Part shown: one piece after another, positions 36,301-46,488 of the stretch
Layout of the letters: every line of letters starts with the position of its first letter
Position numbering within the stretch: the stretch's first letter is position 1
Assembly: GCA_027563935.2 (NCBI GenBank)
Contig: JANVAS020000239.1
Location: 4,402,001-4,466,000 of the forward strand
DNA length: 64,000 nucleotides
Origin: Costus lasius
Lineage: Eukaryota; Streptophyta; Magnoliopsida; Zingiberales; Costaceae
Direction of reading: 5' to 3'
Notes under the pieces: model-generated
Seen by the model: the letters and a program-made list of their open reading frames with translations, nothing else
Told to the model about the DNA's origin: nothing
Database searches by the model: none
Translations under genes and position numbers: made by a program

Positions 36301-37233
36301 GTTAAGGCATGGTTAGGAAAATGTTTTCAGATGAAAGATCTAGGAGAAGCAGCCTATGTATTAGGTGTGAAGATCTACCGGGATAGATCTAAGAGGCTTC
36401 TCGGGTTGTGCCAGAGTACCTACATCGATAAGGTCCTGGAGAGATTCCATTTAGAGAATTCTAAACGTGGATATCTTCCAGTCAGACATGGTCTGAATCT
36501 TTCGAAGAGTCAGTGTCCACAAACACAGACTGAGAAAGATGAAATGGACAATACGCCTTATGCTTCGGCTATTGGGTCCATTATGTATGCGATGTTGTGT
36601 ACTCGCCCAGACGTCGCTTACGGGTTAAGCGTGACCAGTCGATTCCAAAGTAATCCAGGTTTGGCGCACTGGATTGCGGTCAAGAACATCTTAAAATATC
36701 TGCGGAGGACCAAAGATATGTTCTTGATATATGGTGGTCAGGAAGAACTCAGTATAGAGGGATATACTGACGCTTCGTTCCAGTCGGACCAGGATGATTT
36801 CCGATCGCAATCAGGCTATGTTTTTAGCTTGAATGGAGGTGCTGTGGTGTGGAAAAGTTTCAAACAGTCAACTGTTGCTGATTCCACAACAGAAGCCGAG
36901 TATGTTGCAGCCTCGGAAGCATCCAAGGAGGCAGTGTGGATTCGTAAGTTCGTGAGAGAACTTGGTGTCGTTCCTTCGAGTGCAGATCCTTTGGTTATCT
37001 TCTGTGATAACACTGGAGCTATAGCACAAGCAAAGGAACCGCGGTCACACCAGAAGTCCAAGCACATACAAAGACGTTTTCACTTGATCCGGGAGATCAT
37101 TGATCGTGGCGAGATCAAGATTTGCAAGGTTCATACAGATGACAATCTGGCAGACCCGCTTACCAAGCCTCTGGCGCAGCAGAAGCATGAGAAGCACTGT
37201 AATAATATGGGTTTGAGATTTCTCAACCATTAG
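33349..37233 (+). CDS. E8 copia Gag-Pol polyprotein, intact
   Basis: A 1294-residue polyprotein that would be cut by its own protease into Gag, protease, integrase and RT-RNase H, which together copy the element RNA to DNA and integrate it. Visible: Gag with CCHC knuckle C240-C253; protease site DTAC at 287-290; pre-integrase HHCC finger H421, H426, C452, C455; integrase D482, D545 and E581 (D-35-E); a basic linker around 748-760; RT from about 806 with D883 and YVDD at 968-971; RNase H with D1141, E1182/E1184 and D1220. The start ATG is the first in frame after the leader and matches the starts of E4 and E7. There is no stop, frameshift or missing catalytic residue. Confidence 0.97.
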   Translation: MSFNVRSLLEREKFAGPNFSDWFGHLKIVLKAERKLYVLETAIPPQPAPNAARAVREAYEKHVNDSIDVACLMLASMTPPLQRQHEDLSAIEIIANLKMLYAAQARTERYNLTKLFFQSKLAEGSPVGAHVLKMIGHKEALEKLGHTINQELAVDIILQSLPPSFDAFIINFNMNKIDCTPAELLNMLLTTEETLKGKPSTSVLMVPSRNKKKGKKGKAPVKNYSKALKQKVKRSKDNRCFHCGQLGHWKKDCKALQGDKRGSIASGSGIYVTEVMVSSSSISWVLDTACGVHICSNVQELKRRRQVGQHEVDLRVGNGARVAAVAVGDYFITLPSGIVLELNNCYFVPSITKNIISIPALVRKGFAFECKISKCVLTYDNIVYATGSINNGLYMLDMENSIQNIDNKKAKYADDSTLLWHSRLGHINEKRIKRLHEHGLLGSFSYEEIETCKACLMGKMTKSPFPHKGQRTSGLLDLIHSDVCGPFSKHARGGYQYFITFTDDFSRYGYVYLMRHKSESFDKFKEFKNEVQNQLGRNIKALRSDRGGEYLSHAFTDYLKECGIISQLTPPGTPQWNGVSERRNRTLLDMVRSMMSQATLPYSFWGFALETAAKVLNRVPSKAVSKTPYELWYGKQPSLTFIKIWGCEAYVKKLASGKLESRSDKCIFVGYPKETKGYYFYDPKENKIFVARTAIFLEKEFLLQEASGREIKLDEIPEEGQSSQAELDVPEPVDQVTEQPEAQISREPRRSGRIRRQPERYDGVYIMDNDEPLTYADAVSGPESARWLEAMRAEMDSMSDNQVWDLVDPPPGVIPIGCKWIFKKKIDMDGNVVTYKGRLVAKGFKQIYGIDYDETFSPVAMFKSIRILFAIAAYYDYEIWQMDVKTAFLNGNLDEDVYMTQPEGFTNPSDRHKICKLKKSIYGLKQASRSWNIRFDESISEFGFIKNEDDPCVYKRFSGSVITFLILYVDDILIIGNDIPELHAVKAWLGKCFQMKDLGEAAYVLGVKIYRDRSKRLLGLCQSTYIDKVLERFHLENSKRGYLPVRHGLNLSKSQCPQTQTEKDEMDNTPYASAIGSIMYAMLCTRPDVAYGLSVTSRFQSNPGLAHWIAVKNILKYLRRTKDMFLIYGGQEELSIEGYTDASFQSDQDDFRSQSGYVFSLNGGAVVWKSFKQSTVADSTTEAEYVAASEASKEAVWIRKFVRELGVVPSSADPLVIFCDNTGAIAQAKEPRSHQKSKHIQRRFHLIREIIDRGEIKICKVHTDDNLADPLTKPLAQQKHEKHCNNMGLRFLNH

Positions 37234-37238
37234 ATTAA

Positions 37239-37253
37239 GTGCAAGTGGGAGAT
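37239..37253 (+). promoter_or_regulatory. E8 polypurine tract
   Basis: GTGCAAGTGGGAGAT directly before the 3' LTR start TGTTGG. Confidence 0.9.
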
Positions 37254-38944
37254 TGTTGGGGTATGCCCTTAAGGCTAATGTTTGAGGCCTTTGGGATTGT
37301 ATAAGTATCATGTAATAAACTCTTGTGTTTATAAAAGGCATGGTTATTATTCAGATTGTTACCTTGTCTGCTGTAATAAGTGTACTTCTGAATAATGTCT
37401 CAAAGCTGTTCAGCTAGGCTGACAGGCTATATGTCCTTAGTCGAGATATCTTGGTGAACATGAGACAGCCTTGATATGATTGAGACTAATATGAGTGCTA
37501 ATCTTATAGGATGCTTCGAGCATGGAATAAGATGTAGACTCATGGGTACATTGGATGTACTGGACAGACCCTACTCGGATATTCCATTGCTTGTCACAAT
37601 GTGAATGATCCTTGTGAGCACTAAGTGGCACATGTCCTTTGACTTGAGATCACTTGTGTTTCTAAATGATGATTGTCATTGTTTTGAGGTAGTTCAATAT
37701 CATTTGAAACATAATGATTATAGACTATCTTGGATGGTGAGCTTGAATCAGGTTAGAGCACTAGTGATAGACATAGGATTGCCGTCTCCTTGTTTAAGGA
37801 GTGTGATGTTCTAATGGGCCCCCTATATGAGATGATTGAGATAGTGTATGGCCATGCCCAGATGACAATGTGCATCTGATCTAATCATGCTCATCGTATT
37901 GGAGTTACAAGCTTGACCCGCTTGTCCAATAAGAACATCCAGTGGCAAAGGACACATGTATGCCTTGTGAATGGAGTCACACTTGTGCAATGGTTTGGGA
38001 GTAGTCTTGGAAGACTCTTTCCTTTATATCGGGAGACAGTGATGTGTTGCTAGATACCCCTCACTGATCGTGATAACGTAAGTTATCGTTACCGACATTT
38101 AGAGGAAACCCTCAGGGTCGCACAATTTGATGATATGGCTTACTTGAGTCAGATCGAATGGACTGGATTCTTTGAGTTCAGATTAAAGGGATTTTATCTC
38201 TGATTGTAAGTGAGATCTGGTCTGATCATGTTTGATTGATTAAGGCTTGAGATCGGTAAGCTTCGATCAAGAGAGATGATGCTAGATCGGAAAGATCAGG
38301 GGCATCAGGTGATGAATGGTTAGATCATGAGCCTTGGGGTTCAATATGGTCTAGACCACATGGCTTGAGCCATTTCGGTTTGGTTCATGAACCAAAGTTG
38401 AATCGAACGGTTTAGCTTGAACCGGTTCACAATTGTGAACGCATGGTTCAATGCTCAAATGCGTTTGGGTTATGGCTTGAGCGCATGCTTTGATGAGCTT
38501 CCATTTATGGAAAGTCATCAAAGGGGGCCGGTTTCACTTAACGCCAAAAACGCTTATGCGTTGGAACTCTTCTCATCAACGCCTTGGACATTGGTTGAGG
38601 TGTGGTTGACGACGAGAAGGAGAGCTTGGGCAAAGAGGAACTCTCGGCAACAAGGAAGTTCATCATCCCTTCCATTCGACAAGTGAAGATTCCTTGAGTG
38701 ACTTGCTAGCACAAGCGACCCCAAGGAGTGAGCCAACTTCATCTTGTGTGTGGCACACTTTGGAGGAGACCTATCTTGATCTCTTCTTCCAAGCCGAGAT
38801 CCAAGTCCATGGCATTGGTATGATTTCTAGTTTCAAGTTGATCATATTGTTTCATATCCGATCTTGACTTGAAGCCCTCTTTCCGCTATGCATGATAGAT
38901 GAGCATGCTTAGGGTTTCTTCCCCCTTAGTTAGGGGTTCCTTCA
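37254..38944 (+). repeat. E8 3' LTR
   Basis: 1691 bp, apparently identical to 29706-31396. Confidence 0.96.
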
Positions 38945-38949
38945 GTTGA

Positions 38950-39305
38950 GCCCTAGGTTTGTAGGCCCTTTTGACATTATTGAGAGAATTGGTCCAGTGG
39001 CTTACCGGTTAGCTTTACCTCTTGCTATGGATCATGTGCATAATGTGTTCCATGTTTCTGTTTTGAGGAAATATCATCCTGATCCATCTCATGTATTGGA
39101 ATTGGAACCTCTTCAGATTCAGAGTGATTTGACTTTTGAGGAAAGACCTCTTCGGATTGTGGATAGAAAGGACAAAGTTCTGAGGAACAAGACTATACCT
39201 TTGGTAAAGGTTATCTGGGGAAATCAGTCGGTTGAGGAGGCAACTTGGGAGACTGAAGCTGATATGAGGAAATTTTATGCTTATCTCTTTGATGATATGA
39301 TTTGA
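38950..39305 (+). pseudogene. E5 integrase tail with chromodomain
   Basis: Continuation of the integrase after E8; the frame matches once E8 and one GTTGA are removed. It begins in the GPF motif region (RFVGPF), passes an HNVFHVS segment and ends with a chromodomain-like block, VKVIWGNQSVEEATWE, and the stop TGA at 39303-39305. In chromoviruses this domain is thought to guide integration to particular chromatin. Confidence 0.88.
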
Positions 39306-39327
39306 GCTTTAGAGGACTAAAGCTTTA

Positions 39328-39341
39328 TAAGGAGGGAGGGA
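39328..39341 (+). promoter_or_regulatory. E5 polypurine tract
   Basis: TAAGGAGGGAGGGA immediately before the 3' LTR start TGTAAGATCC; plus-strand priming site. Confidence 0.85.
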
Positions 39342-39410
39342 TGTAAGATCCAAGGATCTTAAGTCCTGGTAAGCATTATTTTTGATTTAAATAGAATTAT
39401 TGACTGTGAT

Positions 39411-39600
39411 ATTTTTCTATGTATTGGTTGTTAATAGTTAATTAACTAGAGATTTTTGGTTAATAAATTATAGTTAATTAACTAGAGATTTTGGTTGTTA
39501 ATTTCAGTTAATTAATTAGAGTTTATTGGTTAATTAATTAGACCTTATTGGTTAATTAACTAGCTTATTGGATATTAATTAAATCCTTATTGGATTTGCG
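39411..39600. repeat. AT-rich tandem motif in E5 LTR
   Basis: Repeated TTGGTTAATTAA-like units with small variations, giving a locally degenerate array. Confidence 0.6.
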
Positions 39601-40184
39601 TTTAAGTGAATTCATTAAATGGATGTTAATTTAAATTCTTATTGGATTTTCACTTAAACCATGGGTTATTGGGTTTGCACTAATTGGGTTTTAAAATTCG
39701 AATTTATTAGTTAAATGGGTTAAACCCTATTTGAATTAGTTGGTTAGCGGGTTAAAGAATTAAAAACCGAAAATTCAAATTAGTAATTCGGTTAGGGAAG
39801 GGAAATTGGCGATGTTGGCTTGAGAAAATCTTGGGGCGGCTAGGGCAAAGAAGTGGGCAATTTTTGAAGAACTTGGCGATTTCTTGAGGAGCTTGGACGA
39901 TTCTTGAAGGCTTGGAGGAATTTTCCTTTCTTCCTCTTCCTTCTTCCTTTGGCTGGCATTCCTTGGTATTTGGAGGCGTTTATTGTCCATTGTTGGCGTC
40001 TTCCTAGGATCATTTCAAAGCTCTTAGACGAATTTTGTGGAAGATCTTCATCTTGGTATTCTCGGTTGAGGTGAGTGGAGTGTCTTATTAGATCTATCAA
40101 TTTGGTTGTGTTTGTGTTAAATGATATATTTGATTTCTTGAGAAATTTACCATGTTAAAATCGGAATTTTGCAAAGTGTATCTA

Positions 40185-40436
40185 CCATGAAAACCGAATT
40201 TAAGATGCTTCTTCATGAAAACTGAATTTAGGGTATTTCTCCATGAAAACCGAATGTAAGATATTTCTTATCTTCATGAAAACTGAATTTAGGGTATTTC
40301 TCCATGAAAACCGAATTCTTGATAATTATTTATGAAAACTGAAATTTTGATGTTAATTATGAAACCGAAATCTTGATGATTGTTTTATGAAAACTTTCAA
40401 CCGAAATCTTGATGATTGTTTTATGAAACCGAAAGT
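40185..40436. repeat. Degenerate ATGAAAACCGAATTT array in E5 LTR
   Basis: About nine copies of ATGAAAACCGAA or ATGAAAACTGAA separated by variable TTGATGATT or GGGTATTTCTCC spacers. Confidence 0.7.
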
Positions 40437-41014
40437 TTGTAATATGAAATTTAAGGTATTAATTTATGGAATTTAGGAAGTTTTAAACCAATGATTTTGA
40501 GCATGATATTCATGTTAACTAAGGTTTAAAATTTAGTAGATGATATGCTATGTTAACCGTGGGTTACATGTAGTGGTTTGTAAAGCAATTGTATGAATAC
40601 ATGTTTTAAATTTTATGTTTAATTTTATGTTGATTTTTATGTATGCTTGATAAATGCTATATGTCGATTTTATGGATGCTTGATAAATGCTAATAATGTT
40701 ATAAAACTCATGTTTATTTATCTAAGACCATGTATTCATGTTTGAGAACATTGGGTGATAATTTAGCAAGGTTAGACTGAATTAATCAGCATGAAACCTA
40801 AGGACTACACTACAATGTGATTTTTATGAAGTTTATGTGGTTTTTGAATATTATGTGATTTGTGATTTTTGGAATATTATGTGGTTATGGGAATTTAGAA
40901 TATTATGTGTTATGTGATGGGTAGGACTAAGGCTAAGTGTGACTGTGTACTCAAGGGGATAGTATGTGTAATATGTTAAGGGTTTGAGATTTCAGCCCTG
41001 TATGGTGATATGTG

Positions 41015-41098
41015 AAGGGGGTTGATGTTCAGCCTACCTGTTATGATTATTGTGATGGGGGTTGATGTTCAGCCTGCCCGATATGATTATTGTGATGA
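41015..41098. repeat. 40-bp tandem duplication in E5 LTR
   Basis: GGGGGTTGATGTTCAGCCT occurs at 41017 and 41057, each followed by TATGATTATTGTGATG; period 40 bp. Confidence 0.75.
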
Positions 41099-41240
41099 CT
41101 ATCCTAGAGTCTAGTTGACACTTAGAAGTCCACCGTTGTGAAATAAGATATAAGATGTGTCTGTTGTCCAGTAGGAACCTTTTGGGAGAACGGGTTTTGA
41201 CGCAAAGTGTCATGTCTTGATGTCATCACTCTTTTTGTGA

Positions 41241-41395
41241 TATGGGGTGTCGTAGAGCAAAGTGCCACGTCGTGACCCGGCGGGGGCCACCTCTTGAATC
41301 TACACACTATCCATCGATGTGTTATGGGGTGTTTTAGAGCAAAGTGCCACGTCGTGACCTGGCGGGGGCCACCTCTTGATTCTACTCACTGTCCA
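41241..41395. repeat. 82-bp tandem duplication in E5 LTR
   Basis: Two copies starting TATGGGGTGT at 41241 and 41323, both containing GCCACGTCGTGAC and GGCGGGGGCCACCTCTTG; a few differences. Confidence 0.8.
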
Positions 41396-42049
41396 TGTTT
41401 ATATGTTGCATGAAATTTTGCAGTCTCCCAGTGCTTAGGCCAAAGCCGGGTTAGACCATAATGGTCACTACTGAATATGCTGGACAATTAGGTTAATTAA
41501 GTGTTGGTGTGTACATCTGAGTTGGTTTAGAGTATAACTCTAGAAACTGAGTTTGTTATATGTTGGTGTGTACATCTGACTATTTATATGACTTCTGTTT
41601 TCTTTATGTTGTTATATGTTGACATAATGTTCCTGTTAAAGATTTTTAAAATAATCTGTCTATATTTTTGAGTGTATGTTATGGATGGTCGATTTAGACT
41701 ATCCACTCACTGGGCTGTGTAGCTCACCCCTCACTATATTCAGGCATAGAGCAGGGGCGCATTTCTTGAGTTAGCATTGGCATGGATATCGCTAGTTTGC
41801 TGTTTAAGAACTTTTGTGCTTAATTATTTGGGGCCGGTTGTGGCCGAACTATATGAATGATATGAGCTATGTGAACCATGTGAACTATGTGAACTTGTGA
41901 TGTCAGATTGTGGCTGTTAAATGAGTTTGATTTTTGTGTCACCGCGGGCTTCAGCCTGGTTTCGGTGTTTGGTATGAGTTTATAAAAATCGATTTTGTGA
42001 TTTTGTTTAGAAATTCGGTTTGTGGTGTATTCTTTGTAATCGGTTTTGA

Positions 42050-42195
42050 TATACCTGTAACTTGCATATGTCTAGTGCAAGTATTGCCTGGTGGCAGGTA
42101 CCTTTATGGATTTTATGGATTTGATACGGATTTGATATAACTGTTGCCTTGCATATGTCTAGTGCAAGGAATGCGTGGTGGCAGGTACCTTTATG
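42050..42195. repeat. 88-bp tandem duplication in E5 LTR
   Basis: CTTGCATATGTCTAGTGCAA occurs at 42061 and 42149, each followed by a GTGGTGGCAGGTACC-like end. Confidence 0.8.
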
Positions 42196-42365
42196 AAATT
42201 GTGTTTACCTGGATATTTATATGTATGGATTTTCGAAATTTTCAGATCGGGTTTCCTGAACGGGGTTTTACCTAGCATATGTATCGATCTTGTATGATAA
42301 CATCCTGTTTCTTTCATGAATTGTGTTGCTTGTTTGGGGTTAAGATAACGGGATGTTACAATATC

Positions 42366-42583
42366 AAGGCTGTCTCATGTTCACCAAGATACATCGACTA
42401 AGGACATAATAGCATGTCAGCCCAGCTGAACAGCATTGAGACATTATTCAGAAGTACACTTATTGCAGCAGACAAGGTAACAAACTGAATAATAACCATG
42501 CCTTTATAAACACAAGAGTTTATTACATGATACTGATACAATCCTTAGGCCTCAAACATTAGCCTTAAGGGCACACCCCAACA
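42366..42583 (-). repeat. E4 3' LTR, second segment
   Basis: Last 218 bp of the split LTR, ending CACACCCCAACA before the polypurine tract. With the first segment the LTR is 1670 bp, against 1671 bp for its partner. Confidence 0.92.
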
Positions 42584-42598
42584 ATCTTCCACTTGCAC
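42584..42598 (-). promoter_or_regulatory. E4 polypurine tract
   Basis: Minus-strand GTGCAAGTGGAAGAT adjacent to the 3' LTR. One G of the family motif is changed to A. Confidence 0.75.
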
Positions 42599-42603
42599 TT
42601 AAT

Positions 42604-45600
42604 CTAATGGTTGAGAAATCTCAAACCCATATTATTACAGTGCTTCTCATGCTTCTGCTGCGCCAGAGGCTTGGTAAGCGGGTCTGCCAGATTATCATCT
42701 GTATGAACCTTGCAGATTTTGATCTCGCCACGATCTATGATCTCCCTGATCAAATGAAACCGTCTCTATATGTGCTTGGACTTCTGGTGCGACCGTGGTT
42801 CCTTTGCCTGTGCGATAGCTCCAGTGTTATCACAGAAGATAACCAAAGGATCTGCACTCGAAGGAACAACACCAAGTTCTCTCACGAACTTACGAATCCA
42901 CACTGCCTCCTTAGATGCTTCTGAGGCTGCAACATACTCGGCTTCTGTTGTGGAATCAGCAATAGTTGACTGTTTGAAATTTTTCCACACCACTGCTCCT
43001 CCATTCAAGCTAAAAACATAGCCTGATTGCGATCGGAAATCATCCTGGTCTGATTGGAACGAAGCGTCAGTATATCCCTCAATACTGAGTTCTTCCTGAC
43101 CACCATATACCAAGAACATATCTTTGGTCCTCTGCAGATATTTTAAGATGTTCTTGACTGCAATCCAGTGTGCCACTCCCGGATTACTTTGGAACCGACT
43201 GGTCACGCTTAACCCGTAAGCGACGTCTGGGCGAGTACACAACATCGCATACATAATGGACCCAATAGCCGAAGCATAAGGCGTATTGTCCATTTCATCC
43301 TTCTCAGTCTGTGTTTGTGGACACTGACTCTTCGAAAGATTCAGACCATGTCTGACTGGAAGATATCCTCGTTTAGAATTCTCTAAATGAAATATCTCCA
43401 GGACTTTATCGATGTAAGTACTCTGGCACAACCCGAGAAGCCTCTTAGATCTATCCCTGTAGATCTTCACACCTAATACATAGGCTGCTTCTCCTAAATT
43501 TTTCATCTGGAAACATTTCCTTAACCATGCCTTAACCGCATGCATTTCAGGAATGTCATTTCCAATGATCAAGATGTCATCGACGTAGAGGACCAGGAAG
43601 GTAATCACGCTCCCACTAAACCTCTTATATACACACGGGTCATCCTCGTTCTTGATGAAACCAAATTCAGTGACTGATTCATCAAAACGAATATTCCAGC
43701 TTCTAGATGCTTGTTTAAGTCCATAAATAGACTTCTTTAACTTGCATATTTTATGACGATCTGATGGATTAGTGAAACCTTCAGGTTGTGTCATATACAC
43801 ATCCTCATCCAGATTTCCATTAAGGAAAGTTGTTTTCACATCCATTTGCCAGATCTCATAATCATAATATGCTGCTATCGCAAAAAGAATCCGAATAGAC
43901 TTAAACATAGCTACAGGTGAGAAAGTTTCATCATAATCTATCCCGTAGATTTGTTTGAAACCTTTCGCAACTAGCCTGCCTTTATAGGTAACCACGTTAC
44001 CATCCATGTCAATCTTCTTCTTGAAGATCCATTTACAGCCTATAGGGATAACTCCCGGAGGCGGATCAACCAAATCCCAGACTTGGTTATCTGACATGGA
44101 GTCCATCTCGGCGCGCATAGCTTCAAGCCATCTTGCTGACTCCGGTCCACTGACCGCATCCGCATAAGTGAGGGGTTCATCATTATCAATGATGTAGACT
44201 CCGTCATAGCGCTCAGGCTGACGACGAATCCTTCCCGATCTTCGCGGTTCCCGTGATATCTGAGCCTCAGGTTGTTCAATAACCTGTTCTACCAGCTCAG
44301 GCTCATCCAACTGCGCTTGAGCACTTTGTCCTTCTTCTGGATTCTCATCCAACTTTATTTCTCTCCCACTGGCCTCTTGCAGAAGAAACTCCTTCTCAAG
44401 AAATATGGCCGTCCGAGCAACAAATACCTTGTTCTCTTTGGGATCGTAGAAATAATAACCCTTAGTTTCCTTAGGGTAACCGACAAAGATGCATTTGTCA
44501 GATCTGCTCTCTAGTTTCCCAGAGGCGAGCTTTTTGACATAAGCCTCGCAGACCCAGATCCTGATAAATGTCAAGCTCGGCTGTTTCCCATACCATAACT
44601 CATATGGAGTCTTAGAAACTGCCTTGGATGGCACTCGGTTTAGTACCTTTGCAGCTGTCTCCAGTGCAAATCCCCAAAAGGAGTAAGGAAGAGTAGTCTG
44701 ACTCATCATAGAACGAACCATATCAAGTAGAGTTCTATTTCTCCTCTCGGACACACCATTCCATTGCGGTGTTCCTGGCGGAGTGAGCTGTGAGATAATC
44801 CCACACTCCTTCAGATAGTCAGTAAATTCTCGACTTAGGTATTCCCCACCTCGATCAGAACGAAGTGCCTTGATATTTCGGCCTAGCTGATTCTGTACTT
44901 CATTCTTGAACTCTTTGAACTTGTCAAAAGATTCACTTTTATGTCTCATTAAATAGACATACCCATATCTACTGAAATCATCAGTAAAGGTAATGAAGTA
45001 CTGATAGCCACCTCTGGCATGTTTATTAAATGGCCCACACACATCACTGTGTATAAGGTCAAGTAAACCTGAAGCCCTTTGACCTTTGTTAGGAAACGGT
45101 GACTTCGTCATTTTACCCATTAAACAAGCCTTGCATGTATCAATCTCCTCACAGGAGAATGATCCCAGCAGTCCATTATCATGCAACCGCTTAATGCGCT
45201 TCTTGTTAATATGGCCTAAACGACTATGCCATAACAAGGTGCTGTCATCAGCATTCTTGGCTTTCTTAATATCAACATTTTGTATAGAACTTTCCATGTC
45301 CAACATGTATAATCCATTGTTAATTGAACCAGTTGCATAAACAATATTATCTAAAGATAAAACACACTTTGAAATATTGCATTCAAAGGAAAAACCCTTC
45401 CTGACAAGAGCAGGAATGGAGATAATATTTTTAGTAATACTGGGAACAAAGTAACAACTGTTTAATTCTAATACAATTCCAGATGGCAAAGAGATGAAAT
45501 AGTCTCCTACAGCAACAGCAGCAACCCGTGCCCCGTTTCCAACGCGTAGGTCCACCTCATGCTGTCCCACCTGTCTTCTTCTCTTGAGTTCCTGTACATT

Positions 45601-46488
45601 TGAACAAATGTGAACTCCACATGCAGTGTCCAACACCCATGATATAGAAGAAGATGAAACCATGACTTCCGTCACGTAAATACCTGAGCCAGAAGCAATG
45701 CTTCCCCTCTGGTCTCCTTGGAGCGCTTTACAGTCCTTTTTCTAGTGACCCAGCTGGCCACAGTGGAAACACCTGTATTCCTTGGACCGCTTAACCTTCT
45801 GCTTCAGAGCCTTGCTGTAATTCTTGACAGGGGTCTTGCCCTTCTTCCCTTTCTTCTTGTTCCTAGAAGGAACCATTAAGATAGAGGTCGAAGGCTTTCC
45901 CTTCAGAGTTTCCTCAGTAGTCAAGAGCATATTCAGCAGCTCTGCCGGAGTACAATCGATTTTGTTCATATTAAAGTTAATAATGAAAGCGTCGAATGAA
46001 GGCGGGAGAGACTGCAGAATAATATCTACAGCGAGCTCCTGATTGATGGTATGCCCCAGTTTCTCTAGAGCTTCCTTGTGCCTAATCATCTTGAGCACGT
46101 GAGCTCCCACTGGGCTCCCTTCAGCCAGTTTGCTCTGAAAGAAGAGCTTCGTCAAATTATAGCATTCAGTCCTCGCCTGTGCAGCATACAGCATCTTGAG
46201 GTTCGCTTTAATTTCTATAGCCGACATATCCTCATGCTGACGCTGCAGCGGTGGCGTCATAGACGCTAGCATCAGGCAAGCGACATCAATGCTATCATTG
46301 ACATGCTTTTCATAGGCTTCCCGAACCGCCCTTGCGGCGTTCGGAGCGGGCTGAGGCGGTATAGCCGTCTCGAGGACATACAGTTTCCTCTCTGCCTTAA
46401 GAACAATCTTAAGGTGTCCAAACCAGTCTGAGAAGTTTGGGCCAGCAAACTTCTCCCTTTCCAGTAGGGATCGCACATTGAAGTTCAT
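42604..46488 (-). pseudogene. E4 copia Gag-Pol, two stops
   Basis: Region of 3885 nt, exactly the length of the intact E8 gene and in one frame throughout. Order: Gag with zinc knuckle, protease (DTAC), integrase, RT with YVDD, RNase H. Two nonsense codons interrupt it: TAG at 45742-45744 replaces the tryptophan inside the zinc knuckle, and TAG at 42766-42768 replaces a glutamine codon in the last part of RNase H. Both positions are shared with E10. Otherwise it is well conserved, with ATG at 46486-46488. As read, it would give a Gag truncated in the knuckle and no Pol unless read through. Confidence 0.93.

Larger units (their letters stand above)
29706..38944 (+). mobile_element. E8: intact young copia element
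   Basis: 9239-bp plus-strand copia in the integrase region of E5, flanked by exact GTTGA copies. Both LTRs are 1691 bp and I find no difference between them on line-by-line reading. It has a primer site, a leader, one open polyprotein of 1294 residues with all expected motifs, and a polypurine tract. LTR, leader and gene sizes fit the Angela/BARE type. It is the only element here with no visible defect. Confidence 0.96.
7769..42360 (+). mobile_element. E5: Tekay-like gypsy, defective, no 5' LTR
   Basis: Plus-strand Ty3/gypsy chromovirus inserted in the 3' LTR of E4 with exact ATATC target copies. Parts: a 65-bp inverted terminal stub in place of the 5' LTR, primer site, gag start (7961-8167), E6 insertion, rest of gag and pol (25919-29705), E8 insertion, integrase tail with chromodomain (38950-39305), polypurine tract and a 3019-bp 3' LTR. 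The Tekay/Del assignment rests on gene order PR-RT-RH-IN, the C-terminal chromodomain, a ~3 kb LTR and the iMet primer site. It also carries four nonsense codons and an internal RT deletion. Confidence 0.88.
39342..42360 (+). repeat. E5 3' LTR
   Basis: 3019 bp, from TGTAAGATCC to GGATGTTACA. No supported gene. It contains several short tandem duplications (listed separately) and an AT-rich zone near its start. It has no 5' partner in the element, only the inverted stub, so divergence dating is impossible. Confidence 0.88.

Noticed and set aside
39775..40100. Two minus-strand ORFs of 71-86 codons in the E5 LTR
   Set aside because: Low-complexity composition in overlapping frames within a noncoding LTR; no family similarity recognised.
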